64,000 nt of DNA from positions 124,001 through 188,000 of the forward strand of contig NZ_VCQN01000004.1 of NCBI RefSeq assembly GCF_005938125.1. The letters are read 5' to 3'. Of this stretch, positions 1 through 8,681 are shown piece after piece. The position numbers and the translations under genes are program-made. Below the pieces are notes generated by a model. The model saw only the letters and a list, made by a program, of their open reading frames with translations, did no database searches and had not been told where the DNA came from. The stretch is from Bacillus sp. BHET2. GTDB lineage: Bacteria; Bacillota; Bacilli; Bacillales; Bacillaceae_B. The stretch's first letter is position 1. Each line of letters opens with the position of its first letter.

Positions 1-14
1 CATCAAATGAATAT

Positions 15-152
15 TCTTGATCGCTTAATTCATTTTGAAGCGGGGGACCCGAAAGTTTTAAGGGGTGAATCCTTTCTTTTGAAAGGTAGGGCTACTTCCA
101 TGACCCGAATCCGTCAGCTAACCCCGTAAGCGTAGTGGGAGAGGATGATACT
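15..152 (+). promoter_or_regulatory. c-di-AMP riboswitch (ydaO/yuaA type)
   Basis: Conserved blocks of the ydaO/yuaA aptamer are visible in order: ATCGCTTAAT, GCGGGGGACCC, AGGGGTGAATCC, GGTAGGGC, CCCGAATCCGTCAGCTAAC, GTAAGCG and GAGAGGA. The class binds cyclic di-AMP and shuts off downstream potassium-transport or wall genes. A terminator hairpin follows at 170-200 and ktrAB lies directly downstream, as for B. subtilis yuaA. Exact aptamer limits are approximate and the promoter lies outside the window. Confidence 0.95.
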
Positions 153-169
153 TGTGATCTGTAACGGAT

Positions 170-200
170 GACCACAGGCTTAGTTCCTGATGGTCTTTTT
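170..200 (+). terminator. Riboswitch expression-platform terminator
   Basis: GACCA-CAGG pairs with CCTG-A-TGGTC (one bulged A) and is followed by five Ts. It sits between the c-di-AMP aptamer and ktrA, so ligand binding would be expected to favour premature termination. Confidence 0.85.
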
Positions 201-279
201 GCGTTGTTCTTTCTGGAAATAGAGTCATGAACACGTGGTAGTTGGTTAAGCTATAAAAAAGGTTTTGGAGGATTTCACC

Positions 280-936
280 ATGAAAAAGCAGTTTGCTGTT
301 ATTGGATTAGGGAGATTTGGAGGGAATCTGGTTCAGGAATTGACTGAGCTGGATGTTGAAGTATTAGCCATTGATATTAACCATGATGTGGTTCAAAGAT
401 ATATTGATGTTGCCACCCATGCTGTTCAAGCAAACGCGATGGATGAGTCGGTATTGAAATCACTTGGTCTAAGAAACTTTGATCACGTCATAGTTTCCTT
501 TGGGGATAATATAGAAGCAAGTATTCTCACAACACTGCTCTTGAAAGAATTAGGAGTCAAAGAAGTATGGGTAAAAGCGTCGAATTCCTATCATCAGAAA
601 GTGTTGGACCGGATTGGGGCCGATAAGGTCATTCATCCGGAACGTGACATGGCAAGAAGGATTGCCCATCATATCACGTCAGAAAAAATCATTGATTATA
701 TCGAATTATCGAAGGAACACAGCATTGTAGAAGTATATGCCTCTAAAAAGGTGGCGAACAAAACCTTAAATGATTTGGACGTCAGGGCGAAATTCGGCTG
801 TAATATCATAGCCATTCACAGGGGGGAAGAAGTCATTGTGTCCCCATCTGCCGACGAAGTGGTCAAAATTGAGGATCTGTTAATCGTTATTGGGCATAAT
901 CGGGATATTAATCGATTTGAAAAAGAAGGTGTATAA
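280..936 (+). CDS. ktrA: Ktr potassium uptake system, cytosolic RCK subunit KtrA
   Basis: The 218-residue protein is the regulatory ring subunit that gates the KtrB potassium channel in response to nucleotides and, in this family, c-di-AMP. The N-terminus is a Rossmann RCK_N domain with GLGRFG at residues 9-14; an RCK_C domain occupies roughly residues 135-218. The ATG at 280 is chosen over an upstream in-frame TTG because TTGGAGG at 265-271 is its ribosome site. ktrB starts three bases after the stop, so the two are co-translated. The upstream riboswitch supports the assignment. Confidence 0.96.
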   Translation: MKKQFAVIGLGRFGGNLVQELTELDVEVLAIDINHDVVQRYIDVATHAVQANAMDESVLKSLGLRNFDHVIVSFGDNIEASILTTLLLKELGVKEVWVKASNSYHQKVLDRIGADKVIHPERDMARRIAHHITSEKIIDYIELSKEHSIVEVYASKKVANKTLNDLDVRAKFGCNIIAIHRGEEVIVSPSADEVVKIEDLLIVIGHNRDINRFEKEGV

Positions 937-939
937 AGG

Positions 940-2262
940 ATGAAACAAAGGGTCATTCGGTTAAGTCCCCCACAACTTCTTGTTGTGACCTTTCTATTTT
1001 TCATCATTGTAGGAATGGGATTACTCAAGCTGCCGTTTGCCACCACAGAAGACATCACGTGGCTTGATGCTTTGTTCACCACGACAAGCGCCATGACGGT
1101 GACGGGACTCGCAGTCGTCGATACAGGGGGTGCCTTCACATTATTTGGAGAAGTGGTCGTGATGAGCTTGATCCAGATTGGCGGACTCGGGATCATGTCG
1201 TTTGCGGTCTTGATTTTTATGATGCTTGGAAGGAAAATCGGGTTTAAAGAACGATTGCTATTACAGCAGGCGCTCAATCAAGCCTCTGTCGGCGGTGTCA
1301 TCAAGCTTGTGAAGTATTTATTTTTCTTTTCATTTCTCGTTGAAGGTTTAGCCGTCATCATTTTAGCGACCGAATGGGTCCCAGAGTTTGGATGGAGACA
1401 TGGGTTGTACGTCAGCGTATTTCATTCAATCTCCGCCTTCAACAATGCCGGATTTTCCTTGTGGTCCGATAGCTTAATGGGGTACGCAGGAAGCCCTGTC
1501 GTGAATTTGACGATTTCGTTTCTCTTTATAGTAGGAGGAATTGGTTTCACCGTTTTAGTGGACCTGTGGAAATCGAAAACGATTCGAAGATTGTCGCTGC
1601 ATACGAAAATCATGTTACTCGGTACCTTTATCATCAACGTCATCGCATTTATGATGATTTTCGTTCTGGAGTATAATAACCCGAATACACTGGCTCAGTT
1701 GCCGCTTCCTGATAAACTATTCGCTTCCTATTTTCAAGCGGTCACTCCCCGTACGGCGGGTTTCAATTCACTTGATTATGGAAGTATGGAACGATCCACC
1801 CTGCTTCTCACAATCCTGTTGATGTTCATCGGGGCCGGCAGTGCATCAACAGGAGGGGGAATCAAACTGACCACCTTTGTTGTGATTTCATTGAGTGTGT
1901 TCGCTTTCTTGAAAGATAAAAAGGAGATTCGTATTTTCCGTCGCACTATTGGTCAAATGCACATTTTCAAAGCGTTGGCTATTTCCATGATCAGTGTCCT
2001 CCTTATTTTTACTGCCCTGTTCTTTCTGGATATGACGGAAAGGGATACTTCCTTTCTTGCACTTGTCTTTGAAGTAGTATCTGCCTTTGGAACAGTGGGG
2101 CTGTCCATGGGGATAACCGCATCCCTTTCTGCGGTAGGAAAATGGATCATCATTGTGGTGATGTTCACCGGGAAGCTGGGACCTCTCACACTGGCCTTCT
2201 CACTATCGAGACCGGACAAAGAAAAGATTCGCTATCCAAAAGAAGATATTTTAACAGGTTAA
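940..2262 (+). CDS. ktrB: Ktr potassium uptake system, membrane subunit KtrB
   Basis: A 440-residue polytopic membrane protein of the Trk/Ktr/HKT superfamily that conducts potassium, coupled to sodium in this family. Four M1-P-M2 repeats are visible; their filter segments include AMTVTGLAV, AFNNAGFSL, TPRTAGFNS and AFGTVGLSMG, each with the conserved filter glycine. The C-terminal RYPKEDILTG tail matches the family. It begins three bases after ktrA, giving one operon under the c-di-AMP switch. Length equals that of typical Bacillus KtrB. Confidence 0.96.
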   Translation: MKQRVIRLSPPQLLVVTFLFFIIVGMGLLKLPFATTEDITWLDALFTTTSAMTVTGLAVVDTGGAFTLFGEVVVMSLIQIGGLGIMSFAVLIFMMLGRKIGFKERLLLQQALNQASVGGVIKLVKYLFFFSFLVEGLAVIILATEWVPEFGWRHGLYVSVFHSISAFNNAGFSLWSDSLMGYAGSPVVNLTISFLFIVGGIGFTVLVDLWKSKTIRRLSLHTKIMLLGTFIINVIAFMMIFVLEYNNPNTLAQLPLPDKLFASYFQAVTPRTAGFNSLDYGSMERSTLLLTILLMFIGAGSASTGGGIKLTTFVVISLSVFAFLKDKKEIRIFRRTIGQMHIFKALAISMISVLLIFTALFFLDMTERDTSFLALVFEVVSAFGTVGLSMGITASLSAVGKWIIIVVMFTGKLGPLTLAFSLSRPDKEKIRYPKEDILTG

Positions 2263-2352
2263 TAGGGATGAATTCGGTTTTCTTACTTTGCCTTTTGAAG
2301 GTGAGTAGGGAAGCCTTTTTTTGCGGTTAGAATATCTGGCAAAAAGACAGTG

Positions 2353-2376
2353 GTAGTTGACTTCCGCTTCAATTAA
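2353..2376. repeat. Edge fragment of a dispersed Bacillus repeat
   Basis: GTAGTTGACTTCCGCTTCAA nearly matches the edge of the repeat seen at 47363-47485 and 48957-48997 (GCGGAAATCAACTAC in inverse orientation). It lies in the ktrB-serC spacer (2263-2557), which otherwise holds only the serC promoter. Confidence 0.45.
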
Positions 2377-2494
2377 CTTTCTCAGGATGAGTGTCTGAAT
2401 AAAGACTAAAATAAAAACAACAAAGAAACAATCCATACTCACGCATAAGGCTAAAAACAGTTCTGTTAAGCGTTTTCATCACATGTCTTTACTA

Positions 2495-2523
2495 TTGACG
2501 AAACCCGGTAACGCCATTATACT
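2495..2523 (+). promoter_or_regulatory. SigA-type promoter of serC-serA
   Basis: TTGACG, a 17-base spacer, then TATACT, close to consensus. It ends 34 bases before the serC start, leaving a short leader with no visible attenuator. Confidence 0.8.
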
Positions 2524-2557
2524 GTTGAAAAATTCTGAACTTTTGGTGGTGCTATTG

Positions 2558-3637
2558 TTGAAGCGAGTTTATAATTTTTCTGCTGGTCCTGCTGTGTTAC
2601 CTGAGCCTGTTCTGAGAAAGGTTCAAGGCGAGTTATTGAATTATGGAGAAACGGGCATGTCCGTGATGGAATTGAGTCATCGGTCAGCCCCCTTTCAAAC
2701 AATACTAGAAGAAGCTCAAAGATTACTTCGTGAGTTGCTTTCGATCCCTGATGACTATCACGTTGTGTTTATGCAAGGTGGAGCTTCGCTGCAATTTTCC
2801 ATGATTCCTCTTAATCTGTTGGCATCTCATGGAGAGGCTGACTATATCCTGACGGGTAGCTGGTCTAAGAAGGCAGTCCATGAAGCAGAGAAAAGAGGGA
2901 AGGTCCGAACGTTATCACCTGCAGGACTGTTTGAGATTCCTGCCTATACACCAGAAGATTTCTCACCACAATCCAGGTATGTACATATGACATCCAATAA
3001 TACAATTGAAGGAACCCGTTTCCATGAGTGGCCTGATACAGGTGGCATTCCATTGGTAGCAGATATGTCTTCCCATCTTCTTTCTGAGAAAATAGACGTT
3101 TCCTCCTTCGGGCTCATCTACGCAGGAGCTCAAAAGAATTTAGGTCCTTCAGGTGTAACGGTCGCCATCATTCACGATAGTCTCGTTGGTCAGGCACCGG
3201 AATCTTGCCCGACCATGCTCAATTACGAGACGTATGTGAAGCATGATTCTCTCTTTAATACGCCGCCTACCTTTTCCATCTACGTGTTGAAGCTTGTACT
3301 AGAGTGGGTGAGGGAGAATGGTGGAGTGGAAGGGATGCAGGCTCGAAATGAAGAAAAGGCCGGTCTTTTATATCGTTGTATTGATGAATCAACTCTTTTC
3401 CACAACCCTGTACCAGAAAAGAACCGTTCCCTGATGAACATTCCTTTCTCAACTGATAATGAAGAACTAAACGCTCGCTTTTTAGATAAAGCCAAAGCGG
3501 CCGGATTTGAGTTTTTGAAAGGGCATCGTTCCGTGGGAGGGATGAGGGCAAGCCTGTACAATGCCATGCCTCTTGAAGGTGTGGAAGCACTCGTCGATTT
3601 CATGCGAAAATTTGAATCTGATCAAGGAGGATTATGA
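2558..3637 (+). CDS. serC: Phosphoserine aminotransferase
   Basis: The enzyme converts 3-phosphohydroxypyruvate plus glutamate to phosphoserine, the second step of serine synthesis; it is a PLP class V aminotransferase. The TTG at 2558 is chosen as start: it gives MKRVYNFSAGPAVLP, the canonical family N-terminus, and a length of 359 residues, whereas the longer in-frame reading would run upstream through the promoter. GGTGGT at 2544-2549 is the ribosome site. AGAQKNLGPSG contains the PLP lysine. The stop lies at the serA ribosome site, so serC and serA are coupled. Confidence 0.95.
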   Translation: MKRVYNFSAGPAVLPEPVLRKVQGELLNYGETGMSVMELSHRSAPFQTILEEAQRLLRELLSIPDDYHVVFMQGGASLQFSMIPLNLLASHGEADYILTGSWSKKAVHEAEKRGKVRTLSPAGLFEIPAYTPEDFSPQSRYVHMTSNNTIEGTRFHEWPDTGGIPLVADMSSHLLSEKIDVSSFGLIYAGAQKNLGPSGVTVAIIHDSLVGQAPESCPTMLNYETYVKHDSLFNTPPTFSIYVLKLVLEWVRENGGVEGMQARNEEKAGLLYRCIDESTLFHNPVPEKNRSLMNIPFSTDNEELNARFLDKAKAAGFEFLKGHRSVGGMRASLYNAMPLEGVEALVDFMRKFESDQGGL

Positions 3638-3639
3638 GA

Positions 3640-4815
3640 ATGATTTCAATTAATACCTACAACGCCATCAGCCAAAGTGGACTTTCACTGATCGAGGATG
3701 ACCTGAATTATCATCTGAACGGAAATGGGGACCCGGATGGAATCCTCGTCAGATCCAAAAACCTTCATGATTATGATTTTCCGGCCTCCGTCAAAGGGAT
3801 CGCCCGTGCCGGGGCAGGGGTGAACAATATCCCCCTCGACTTCTGTACGGAAAATGGAATTGTCGTCTTTAATACGCCTGGTGCCAATGCCAATGCTGTA
3901 AAAGAGCTCGTCCTGGCTAATTTGATCGCCTCTGCCCGTAACCTATATTCTGCTGTTGGCTGGACAAACTCGTTAAAAGCGTCAGAAGATGATGTCCCTG
4001 GGATCGTGGAAGCAAAGAAAAAGGAATTCGTAGGAAGTGAAATTAAAGGGAAAAAACTTGGGGTCGTAGGCTTGGGCGCGATTGGTGTACTCGTTGCCAA
4101 TGATGCCCTCGCACTCGGAATGGATGTTGTTGCGTATGATCCATTTATCTCTGTCGATGCCGCATGGCGCTTATCGCAAGATGTGAAACGGGCTCATCAG
4201 ATTGAAGAGGTGTGGTCAGAATGTGATTTTGTGACACTGCACATTCCGCTGACAGACAAAACTACGGGCTTTGTAAGCGAAGAAGCCTTTAAGAAAATGA
4301 AAAAAGGTATGACGATCTTAAACTTTTCAAGAGGAGAGCTTGTAGAGGAAGATTCTCTTTCATCTGCATTGGAATCAGATATTGTCCGAAAATACGTAAC
4401 GGACTTTCCGAATAACAAGGTACTCGGCATGAAAAATGTCGTGCCTGTGCCTCACCTCGGTGCCTCTACGGTTGAATCAGAAGAGAATTGTGCCATCATG
4501 GCAACGAAGCAGCTGAAAACCTATCTTGAAACGGGGAATATCAAGCACGCTGTTAACCTTCCGGATGTGGAACTTCCATATAGCGGGAAAATGCGGGTGA
4601 CCGTCATGCATCAAAATATCCCGAACATGGTGGGGCAGATCGCCACGGTTCTATCTGGATATGCAGTGAACATCGCAGACATGATCAATCGAAGTAAACT
4701 CACCTGGGCCTATACGATGATTGACCTTGATCAAAAGCTTTCAGAAGAAGAACAAGTAGACGTCAAACAAAAAATGAAAAACATCACCGGCGTCGTTTCC
4801 GTACGTCTTATTTAA
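3640..4815 (+). CDS. serA: D-3-phosphoglycerate dehydrogenase
   Basis: Catalyses the first committed step of serine synthesis with NAD. The 391-residue protein is the short SerA type with one C-terminal ACT-like domain (about 315-391). The NAD fold shows GLGAIGVLVAND; RAGAGVNNIP, FSRGELV and PHLGAST are family motifs. The ATG at 3640 is preferred to the ATG at 3634 because AAGGAGG at 3624-3630 stands nine bases before it and only three before the upstream one. B. subtilis keeps serA and serC apart; here they form a compact two-gene operon. Confidence 0.92.
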   Translation: MISINTYNAISQSGLSLIEDDLNYHLNGNGDPDGILVRSKNLHDYDFPASVKGIARAGAGVNNIPLDFCTENGIVVFNTPGANANAVKELVLANLIASARNLYSAVGWTNSLKASEDDVPGIVEAKKKEFVGSEIKGKKLGVVGLGAIGVLVANDALALGMDVVAYDPFISVDAAWRLSQDVKRAHQIEEVWSECDFVTLHIPLTDKTTGFVSEEAFKKMKKGMTILNFSRGELVEEDSLSSALESDIVRKYVTDFPNNKVLGMKNVVPVPHLGASTVESEENCAIMATKQLKTYLETGNIKHAVNLPDVELPYSGKMRVTVMHQNIPNMVGQIATVLSGYAVNIADMINRSKLTWAYTMIDLDQKLSEEEQVDVKQKMKNITGVVSVRLI

Positions 4816-4822
4816 AGTGACA

Positions 4823-4853
4823 AACACTCCCTTATAAAATGAGGGAGTGTTTT
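4823..4853 (+). terminator. Rho-independent terminator after serA
   Basis: AACACTCCCT and AGGGAGTGTT form a 10-bp stem followed by a short T run. Confidence 0.85.
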
Positions 4854-5037
4854 CGTAATGAAAGTAATCCCGGTTATGATGGTAAATGATAGACAAGCAA
4901 TCGGCACGTATGAATACCCTCCAAAATACCATATTAGTAAGAGAAGTAGAAAAGGAAAAGCCACGAATCTTTGCAAAAGGCGGACTCTCCTTGATACTAT
5001 TTTCATAAAGTAAAAAAGATCATTGAGAGGAGATACT

Positions 5038-5679
5038 ATGGGAATCCATCATTATTTCAAAAGCTTATCCGACCTGGAAACACTCACTCGCTGTCCGGGT
5101 CGATTCAAATATCACGAGCATAACGTTGCCAGTCACTCATTTAAAGTAACAAAAATTGCTCAATTCCTTGCAACAGTGGAGGAACAAGAGGGGAAAGAAC
5201 TGGATTGGAAAGCACTGTACGAAAAAGCTTTGAACCATGACTATGCGGAGCTGTTCACAGGGGACATCAAAACGCCTGTGAAATATGCATCGGGAAAGTT
5301 GAGGGAACTCTTTAGCCAAGTGGAGGAGCAGATGGTGAATAAGTTCATTACGACAGAGTTTCCTCCACAATTCCAGGAAGTGTACAGGGAACGATTTAAG
5401 GAAGGGAAGGACGAGACCTTGGAAGGAAGAATTTTATCTGTAGCAGATAAAATTGATCTTCTATATGAATCGTTTGGAGAAATCCAAAAGGGAAATCCTG
5501 AGCCTTTGTTTATTGAAATTTATCAAGAAGCGCTAACTACGATCGTAAAATTCAAAGACATGGCTTGCGTTCAGTACTTCCTGGAATATATTCTTCCCGA
5601 TATGCTTTCTGAGAAATTCATCCCGCATAGTGAGTTGAAGGAACGGACCCAGAAATTGATTCAAGAGGGGGATAAGTAG
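5038..5679 (+). CDS. HD-domain hydrolase, YfbR-like (probable 5'-deoxynucleotidase)
   Basis: A 213-residue HD-superfamily metal phosphohydrolase. The N-terminus YHEHNVASHSFKV carries the first histidine and NHDYAELFTGD carries the HD pair, the pattern of YfbR/HDDC2-type enzymes that dephosphorylate deoxynucleoside monophosphates. The ATG at 5038 follows GAGAGGAG. The spacer before it (4854-5037) shows no other gene. The substrate is inferred from the family only. Confidence 0.75.
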   Translation: MGIHHYFKSLSDLETLTRCPGRFKYHEHNVASHSFKVTKIAQFLATVEEQEGKELDWKALYEKALNHDYAELFTGDIKTPVKYASGKLRELFSQVEEQMVNKFITTEFPPQFQEVYRERFKEGKDETLEGRILSVADKIDLLYESFGEIQKGNPEPLFIEIYQEALTTIVKFKDMACVQYFLEYILPDMLSEKFIPHSELKERTQKLIQEGDK

Positions 5680-5753
5680 GACGCCCCCTTTCCAGATAGG
5701 GGAAACTTCGGTAGAATATGTGGTATTGCCTTATCTATTGAGGAGAGTTGAAC

Positions 5754-5984
5754 GTGTCCAAAATTATTTTAGCCTTATTTCTACCAGGATTGCTTGTCGT
5801 TCTGTTCACACGGGTGACATATAATCATTACGTCGGACTGATCTTAACCGTTGCCCTCATTGCTGCTTCTGTGTCTAAGGGGTATACGGATTCTTGGTTA
5901 CTCATTATCATAGACGCGGCTTCGTTGACTGTCGGATTTTGGTATAGTGACCGGATGATGAAGAAAGCGAAGAGAAGTGCATGA
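5754..5984 (+). CDS. csbA: CsbA-family small membrane protein (DUF2198)
   Basis: The 76-residue protein has three hydrophobic segments and a short basic tail (RMMKKAKRSA). Length, sequence style and position just ahead of uvrB-uvrA match B. subtilis CsbA, a general-stress protein of unknown function. The GTG at 5754 is chosen over a TTG at 5748 because AGGAG at 5741-5745 is too close to the TTG. I do not see a clear SigB promoter; TTTCCA-17-TAGAAT at 5689-5717 is a weak SigA candidate. Confidence 0.85.
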   Translation: MSKIILALFLPGLLVVLFTRVTYNHYVGLILTVALIAASVSKGYTDSWLLIIIDAASLTVGFWYSDRMMKKAKRSA

Positions 5985-6001
5985 TGAATTGAAACACTTT
6001 T

Positions 6002-6047
6002 AAAAAAACAAAGTCTCCCTTTTTAAGACGGGAGACTTTGTTTTTTT
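6002..6047. terminator. Bidirectional terminator between csbA and the amidase gene
   Basis: ACAAAGTCTCCC and GGGAGACTTTGT form a 12-bp stem flanked by A and T runs, so it can serve both convergent genes. It reaches the stop codon of the minus-strand amidase. Confidence 0.9.
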
Positions 6048-8088
6048 ACTGTTTATCAGAAATGTGGTGGTGTTTGTGTTTTTGTTTGTGAGAAGTCACA
6101 ACATCCACATCGCTTGCTCTCACAAAGGCAAGGCGATGATTGAGATGGATAAGGTAAAACTCATCATCCCCCCATACAATCTTATGGGTCGTTTCCGGAT
6201 TGTACGTATAAACAGGAGCACTATAGTAGCTGCCTTTAACTTTCTCCGTGGCTACATAGTTTTGACCAGGACTAAGGGTGTATTGTAGCGGAGACATCTC
6301 TCTTACTGGAATGTCACCTGGAAACGCTTCTGCTTCCGGATAGGCAACGCCATAAACGGGAATTCCTGTTTTTCCTTCTTTAGGGGTGACCACAATCCCA
6401 GAGCCTTTTGTGGTATTTGTCCCTTTCGGATTATAGAACCATGCTTTTTGTCCACCATACCAAATCGCTGTCCAATTCCCTTGTTCTTCTGCTTTGTAAA
6501 AGGTTTGTCCTGTTACGGCTTTATTGCCCCAATTGGACGCATCCAATGGTTGTGCTTCAGGGATGGCGGCATCTTTAATGAGTGGTGCGTCAAAGCTTGG
6601 TGATGTATACAAGTACACAAAGTTCGCAGATTGCTGGGGTACAGGCTCACCAGAAGGAGTCTGAAGAATCGGTTGATTCGTATTGAAATTCGGTCGCATT
6701 TGTACGATATCCTTTTGTCGCTTTCCTGATTCCAGTGGTGCCCCAAGAACTTGCATATAATGTGCCCAATCCCAGAATGGACCTGGATCCCAGTGCATTG
6801 TTGGCTGTCTCGTTTCGGATGTTCCCGGCACTTCATCATGGGCGATGATGTGGTCGCGATCTAATGGGATATTGTATTCTTTGGACAGATGCTTTACTAA
6901 ACGTGCTGATGCATGGTACAACTGCTCGTTATACCACGCAGCCCCTTCAATGGCGATCCCTTCATGCTCGATCCCGATGCTCTTGGAGTTGAAATACCAG
7001 TTTCCCGCGTGCCAGGCAATATCTTTGTTGTCTACCATTTGAGTGATATCACCATCAGAAGAGCGAATGACATAGTGAGCAGAAGCCTGGGTCCATTCAC
7101 GTTGAAACACGGTTTTAGTTAAATCATAGCTGATTTCCGTGTCGTGAAGCACGATGTACTTGATCTCTTGGTTGTCATTTGGACGGTTCCCGATGTCGTA
7201 GTTTCCATAGGACCATTCATACAATGTCCCGTCGTGGTCGATTTTCTTGTATGCAGCTGGAACGTAGTGGCATGCAAGACGTTTCGGACAATCGGCTTGA
7301 GTATCTTCCGGATGCTTTTTTAGGTTTAGTGCATTGATGCTTTCTTTATTTGGATTGGTTTGTTTTGGGCTTAAAGTAATGGAATATCCATCCTCGGTGT
7401 GTTTCACCGCCCCGTTGTTGATTGTTTCATACACACGATCAGCAAAATCTATTGCTCCTGTATAGTCAGAAGAACCACTGTATTCAGCGACTGCTCCATA
7501 CCAGTTTTCGATGTCTGTTGGGGAAGCCCCGACTGTTTGTTTGGCATATTTTGCGAGTAATGCAGCAGCTCCACGAATGTTTTGCTTTTTATCTTGCTTC
7601 AGTGTTTCTGGTGGAAGAGAAAGTAAATCTGCTGCCATAGTCAATGTATGAAGACCCGGATCATCGATGACTAATGTCGATCTCGTTTCAGTGGCTGGGC
7701 CTTCCATCATTTGAGGATCCTGTGATGTGTCTTCCTTTCCGGCTTGATATAAATGAAGCTGGTGCTCCAAAGCTTCAGGATCTTTTAGCCTATCAATATT
7801 GACGTCTGTCAGGTGCATCAATCCGTAACCTCCCGACGCACTTGGTTTTCCGCCATGATGCTCCCATAAGGACATGTTATAACCCACTGCAAGCAAGATT
7901 TCAACCGGTACGTTAAATTCTTGTGCGGCTTGAGCGAACGCTTCCTGTAACTCGAGTGAATCGACCGTTTCGGCATAAGCCATTCCTTGAGAAGGAAAGG
8001 ATGGTGACATTGGTGAAAAGGTGGAACTGAATAATAAGCCGGTTAAACTGAGACTTCCTGCGAATTTCAACCATTTAGACTTTTTCAT
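6046..8088 (-). CDS. Secreted N-acetylmuramoyl-L-alanine amidase with N-terminal lysozyme-like domain
   Basis: The 680-residue exported protein has a signal peptide with probable AYA cleavage after residue 39. Residues about 45-230 resemble the lysozyme-like domain found with amidases in Gram-positive bacteria (SGGYGLMHLTD at 85-95). Where relatives carry a catalytic Glu (GYxES pattern), this protein reads GYNMS, so that domain may bind rather than cut. An Amidase_2 zinc domain follows (about 310-445; IVLHDTE, IGIEHEG, IIAHDEVPG, HWDPGP). A C-terminal region of some 200 residues ends in a His/Lys-rich tail (KQKHKHHH) and may bind wall. It acts on peptidoglycan outside the cell. It is inserted between csbA and uvrB. 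Confidence 0.85.
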   Translation of the reverse strand: MKKSKWLKFAGSLSLTGLLFSSTFSPMSPSFPSQGMAYAETVDSLELQEAFAQAAQEFNVPVEILLAVGYNMSLWEHHGGKPSASGGYGLMHLTDVNIDRLKDPEALEHQLHLYQAGKEDTSQDPQMMEGPATETRSTLVIDDPGLHTLTMAADLLSLPPETLKQDKKQNIRGAAALLAKYAKQTVGASPTDIENWYGAVAEYSGSSDYTGAIDFADRVYETINNGAVKHTEDGYSITLSPKQTNPNKESINALNLKKHPEDTQADCPKRLACHYVPAAYKKIDHDGTLYEWSYGNYDIGNRPNDNQEIKYIVLHDTEISYDLTKTVFQREWTQASAHYVIRSSDGDITQMVDNKDIAWHAGNWYFNSKSIGIEHEGIAIEGAAWYNEQLYHASARLVKHLSKEYNIPLDRDHIIAHDEVPGTSETRQPTMHWDPGPFWDWAHYMQVLGAPLESGKRQKDIVQMRPNFNTNQPILQTPSGEPVPQQSANFVYLYTSPSFDAPLIKDAAIPEAQPLDASNWGNKAVTGQTFYKAEEQGNWTAIWYGGQKAWFYNPKGTNTTKGSGIVVTPKEGKTGIPVYGVAYPEAEAFPGDIPVREMSPLQYTLSPGQNYVATEKVKGSYYSAPVYTYNPETTHKIVWGDDEFYLIHLNHRLAFVRASDVDVVTSHKQKHKHHHISDKQ

Positions 8089-8135
8089 ACATTCCTCCTG
8101 TACACTATGTATTTTTAGTAGAGCATATAGAAAAG

Positions 8136-8163
8136 CTTATAAAATAGTAGACTGAATAGTCAA
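8136..8163 (-). promoter_or_regulatory. SigA-type promoter of the amidase gene
   Basis: On the minus strand TTGACT, a 16-base spacer and TATAAG lie upstream of the amidase start and its AGGAGG ribosome site. Confidence 0.6.
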
Positions 8164-8219
8164 TCTATTATTAGGTATATGCCTAGATGAATATTTAAGG
8201 AAAGGCGACCTTTCTGGAT

Positions 8220-8493
8220 TGTGGATAAAGAGAGAATTATGTGAATAACATTACAATTCATTGGGTTATTCACAGTTTGAAACCGGAAACATAAGAATTG
8301 TTCACAAGAAATTTGACGAAATGTGAATAAGTTTAGAGATTTTCCACAAGTAATAGGCACTTATGCACATAGTTATACACAGGGTGTGTATAGATTCCCT
8401 CGTATTCTGTCGAAATCATGGTTTTCAGCGCGCATATTTTGTCGAAACACCATTTTGTATCAATAACGTGAGTACCGTTGAATCTTATCCACA
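8220..8493. promoter_or_regulatory. DnaA-box cluster upstream of uvrB
   Basis: Seven exact matches to TTATNCACA on either strand start at 8220, 8240, 8266, 8322, 8361, 8373 and 8485. One-mismatch copies start at 8298, 8340, 8385 and 8596. Two of the exact copies (8220 and 8485) are the strong TTATCCACA form. The density is far above chance and resembles the DnaA-box clusters that titrate DnaA in Bacillus chromosomes. The stretch 8164-8681 holds no credible gene. Confidence 0.8.
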
Positions 8494-8544
8494 CCTTGCG
8501 AAAAACTTGTTACGAAGTGAGATCATGATGACACAAGAAAAAAA

Positions 8545-8558
8545 CGAACTTTTGTTCG
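8545..8558. promoter_or_regulatory. LexA (DinR) SOS box of uvrBA
   Basis: CGAACTTTTGTTCG is a perfect copy of the Bacillus SOS operator CGAAC-N4-GTTCG. It lies about 30 bases before the -10 candidate of uvrB, so the excision-repair operon should be derepressed by DNA damage. Confidence 0.95.
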
Positions 8559-8587
8559 CTTATTATTGGTTAATATTGTGCTGAATG

Positions 8588-8596
8588 TGGTAGAAT
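8588..8596 (+). promoter_or_regulatory. Extended -10 promoter candidate of uvrB
   Basis: TGGTAGAAT matches an extended -10 element; the nearest -35 (TTGGTT at 8566) has a long 19-base spacer. A -10 here fits LexA control from the box at 8545. Confidence 0.5.
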
Positions 8597-8681
8597 GTGT
8601 ATAGATGAATGGACAGTGTTTAAGTTGGGTATAGGTAGGTAAATACAAGGTAGCAGCCCTTTATTATTAGGAGGTTTCACG

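Noticed and set aside
5689-5717. SigB promoter for csbA
   Set aside because: B. subtilis csbA is SigB-dependent, but I find no GTTT-to-GGGTAT pair here; only a weak SigA-like match.
8363-8584. 73-codon frame inside the DnaA-box cluster
   Set aside because: It overlaps the box cluster and LexA box, and has no ribosome site.
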